13,627 nt of DNA from Aureococcus anophagefferens. Taxonomy: Eukaryota > Sar > Pelagophyceae > Pelagomonadales > Pelagomonadaceae. Below the pieces are notes generated by a model, which was not told the DNA's origin, did no database searches, and saw only the letters and a program-made list of their open reading frames with translations. Below, piece after piece: positions 13,482 to 13,627 of this stretch. Position numbers and translations under genes: made by a program. Position 1 is the first letter of the stretch, and every line of letters begins with the position of its first letter. The stretch spans positions 340,671 to 354,297 of the forward strand of contig NW_008705598.1 of the NCBI RefSeq assembly GCF_000186865.1. Direction: 5' to 3'.

Positions 13482-13627
13482 ATGGCGCGGGGATCAGCGG
13501 GCGCTGCGCAGCTTTACTGGCCGGTTGCGATCCTCGCGCTGGCCGCCGGCCGCGCGTCGGCGAGCACGACCGTCTCTGAGATGACGAACACATATTCCCT
13601 CAACAGCAGCGAGTGCTACGCCCCCAC
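13482..13627 (+). CDS. Secreted protein, N-terminus only (3' partial)
   Basis: An open frame from ATG 13482 to the window end, 48 complete codons plus 2 nt. The N-terminus MARGSAGAAQLYWPVAILALAAGRASA is a good signal peptide with a likely cleavage after ASA. The mature start STTVSEMTNTYSLNSSEC has an N-glycosylation sequon (NSS) and a Cys. Context at the ATG is C at -1, G at -2, A at -3 and G at +4. Too little is visible to name a family. Confidence 0.6.
   Translation, partial: MARGSAGAAQLYWPVAILALAAGRASASTTVSEMTNTYSLNSSECYAP

Noticed and set aside
1..13627. tRNA, rRNA, CRISPR array, transposase or viral gene
   Set aside because: No cloverleaf, conserved rRNA segment, regular repeat-spacer array or transposase motif was recognised on reading; the introners encode no protein of their own.

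Overview
The window looks like nuclear DNA from a compact, very GC-rich microalgal genome. The best match I can argue for is a pelagophyte stramenopile close to Aureococcus anophagefferens. The arguments are very GC-rich coding exons with few and short introns, start codons in good Kozak context (purine at -3, G at +4), tightly packed genes on both strands, and above all a family of ~190 bp introner elements. Introners are short non-autonomous DNA transposons that behave as spliceosomal introns, and Aureococcus is one of the few lineages known to carry them in bulk. The species assignment is inference.

Layout, left to right. (1) 1-146 is the 3' part of introner copy 1, followed by the last exon of an ArfGAP2/3-like gene on + (147-857). 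(2) 1054-1449 (-) is a small unknown protein. (3) 1713-2483 (-) is a PhyH-type 2-oxoglutarate/Fe(II) oxygenase. (4) 2581-4585 (-) is a half-size ABC exporter with one ordinary 202-nt intron just after the Q-loop Gln. (5) 4770-5657 (+) is a possible DEP-domain protein, divergent from the ABC gene. (6) 5658-6398 is non-coding; its right part is an AT-rich island with a 20-bp palindrome and two ~48-bp direct repeats. (7) 6399-8635 (+) is a membrane-anchored protein with a Peptidase_G2/intramolecular-chaperone-like domain, interrupted by introner copy 2. (8) 8652-9862 (-) is a secreted alpha/beta hydrolase with a 62-nt intron, converging on gene 7 with 16 bp between stop codons. (9) 10060-11629 (-) and (10) 11781-13370 (-) are tandem paralogous two-TM proteins of unknown function, each carrying its own introner (copies 3 and 4) at a different position. 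(11) 13482-13627 (+) is the start of a secreted protein that runs off the window.

The most informative system is the introner family. Copies 3 and 4 have perfect 8-bp target-site duplications. In all three fully visible copies, splicing from the first base of the upstream TSD copy to the element's terminal AG restores the uninterrupted reading frame exactly. The upstream TSD copy starts with GT or GC (5' splice site) and the element supplies the 3' AG. The element body lies sense in two genes and antisense in the other two, yet the AG is always at the transcript 3' end. Nothing suggests that the genes form one pathway; apart from the paralog pair this is an ordinary stretch of unrelated neighbours. 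No rRNA, tRNA or CRISPR array was recognised by eye.
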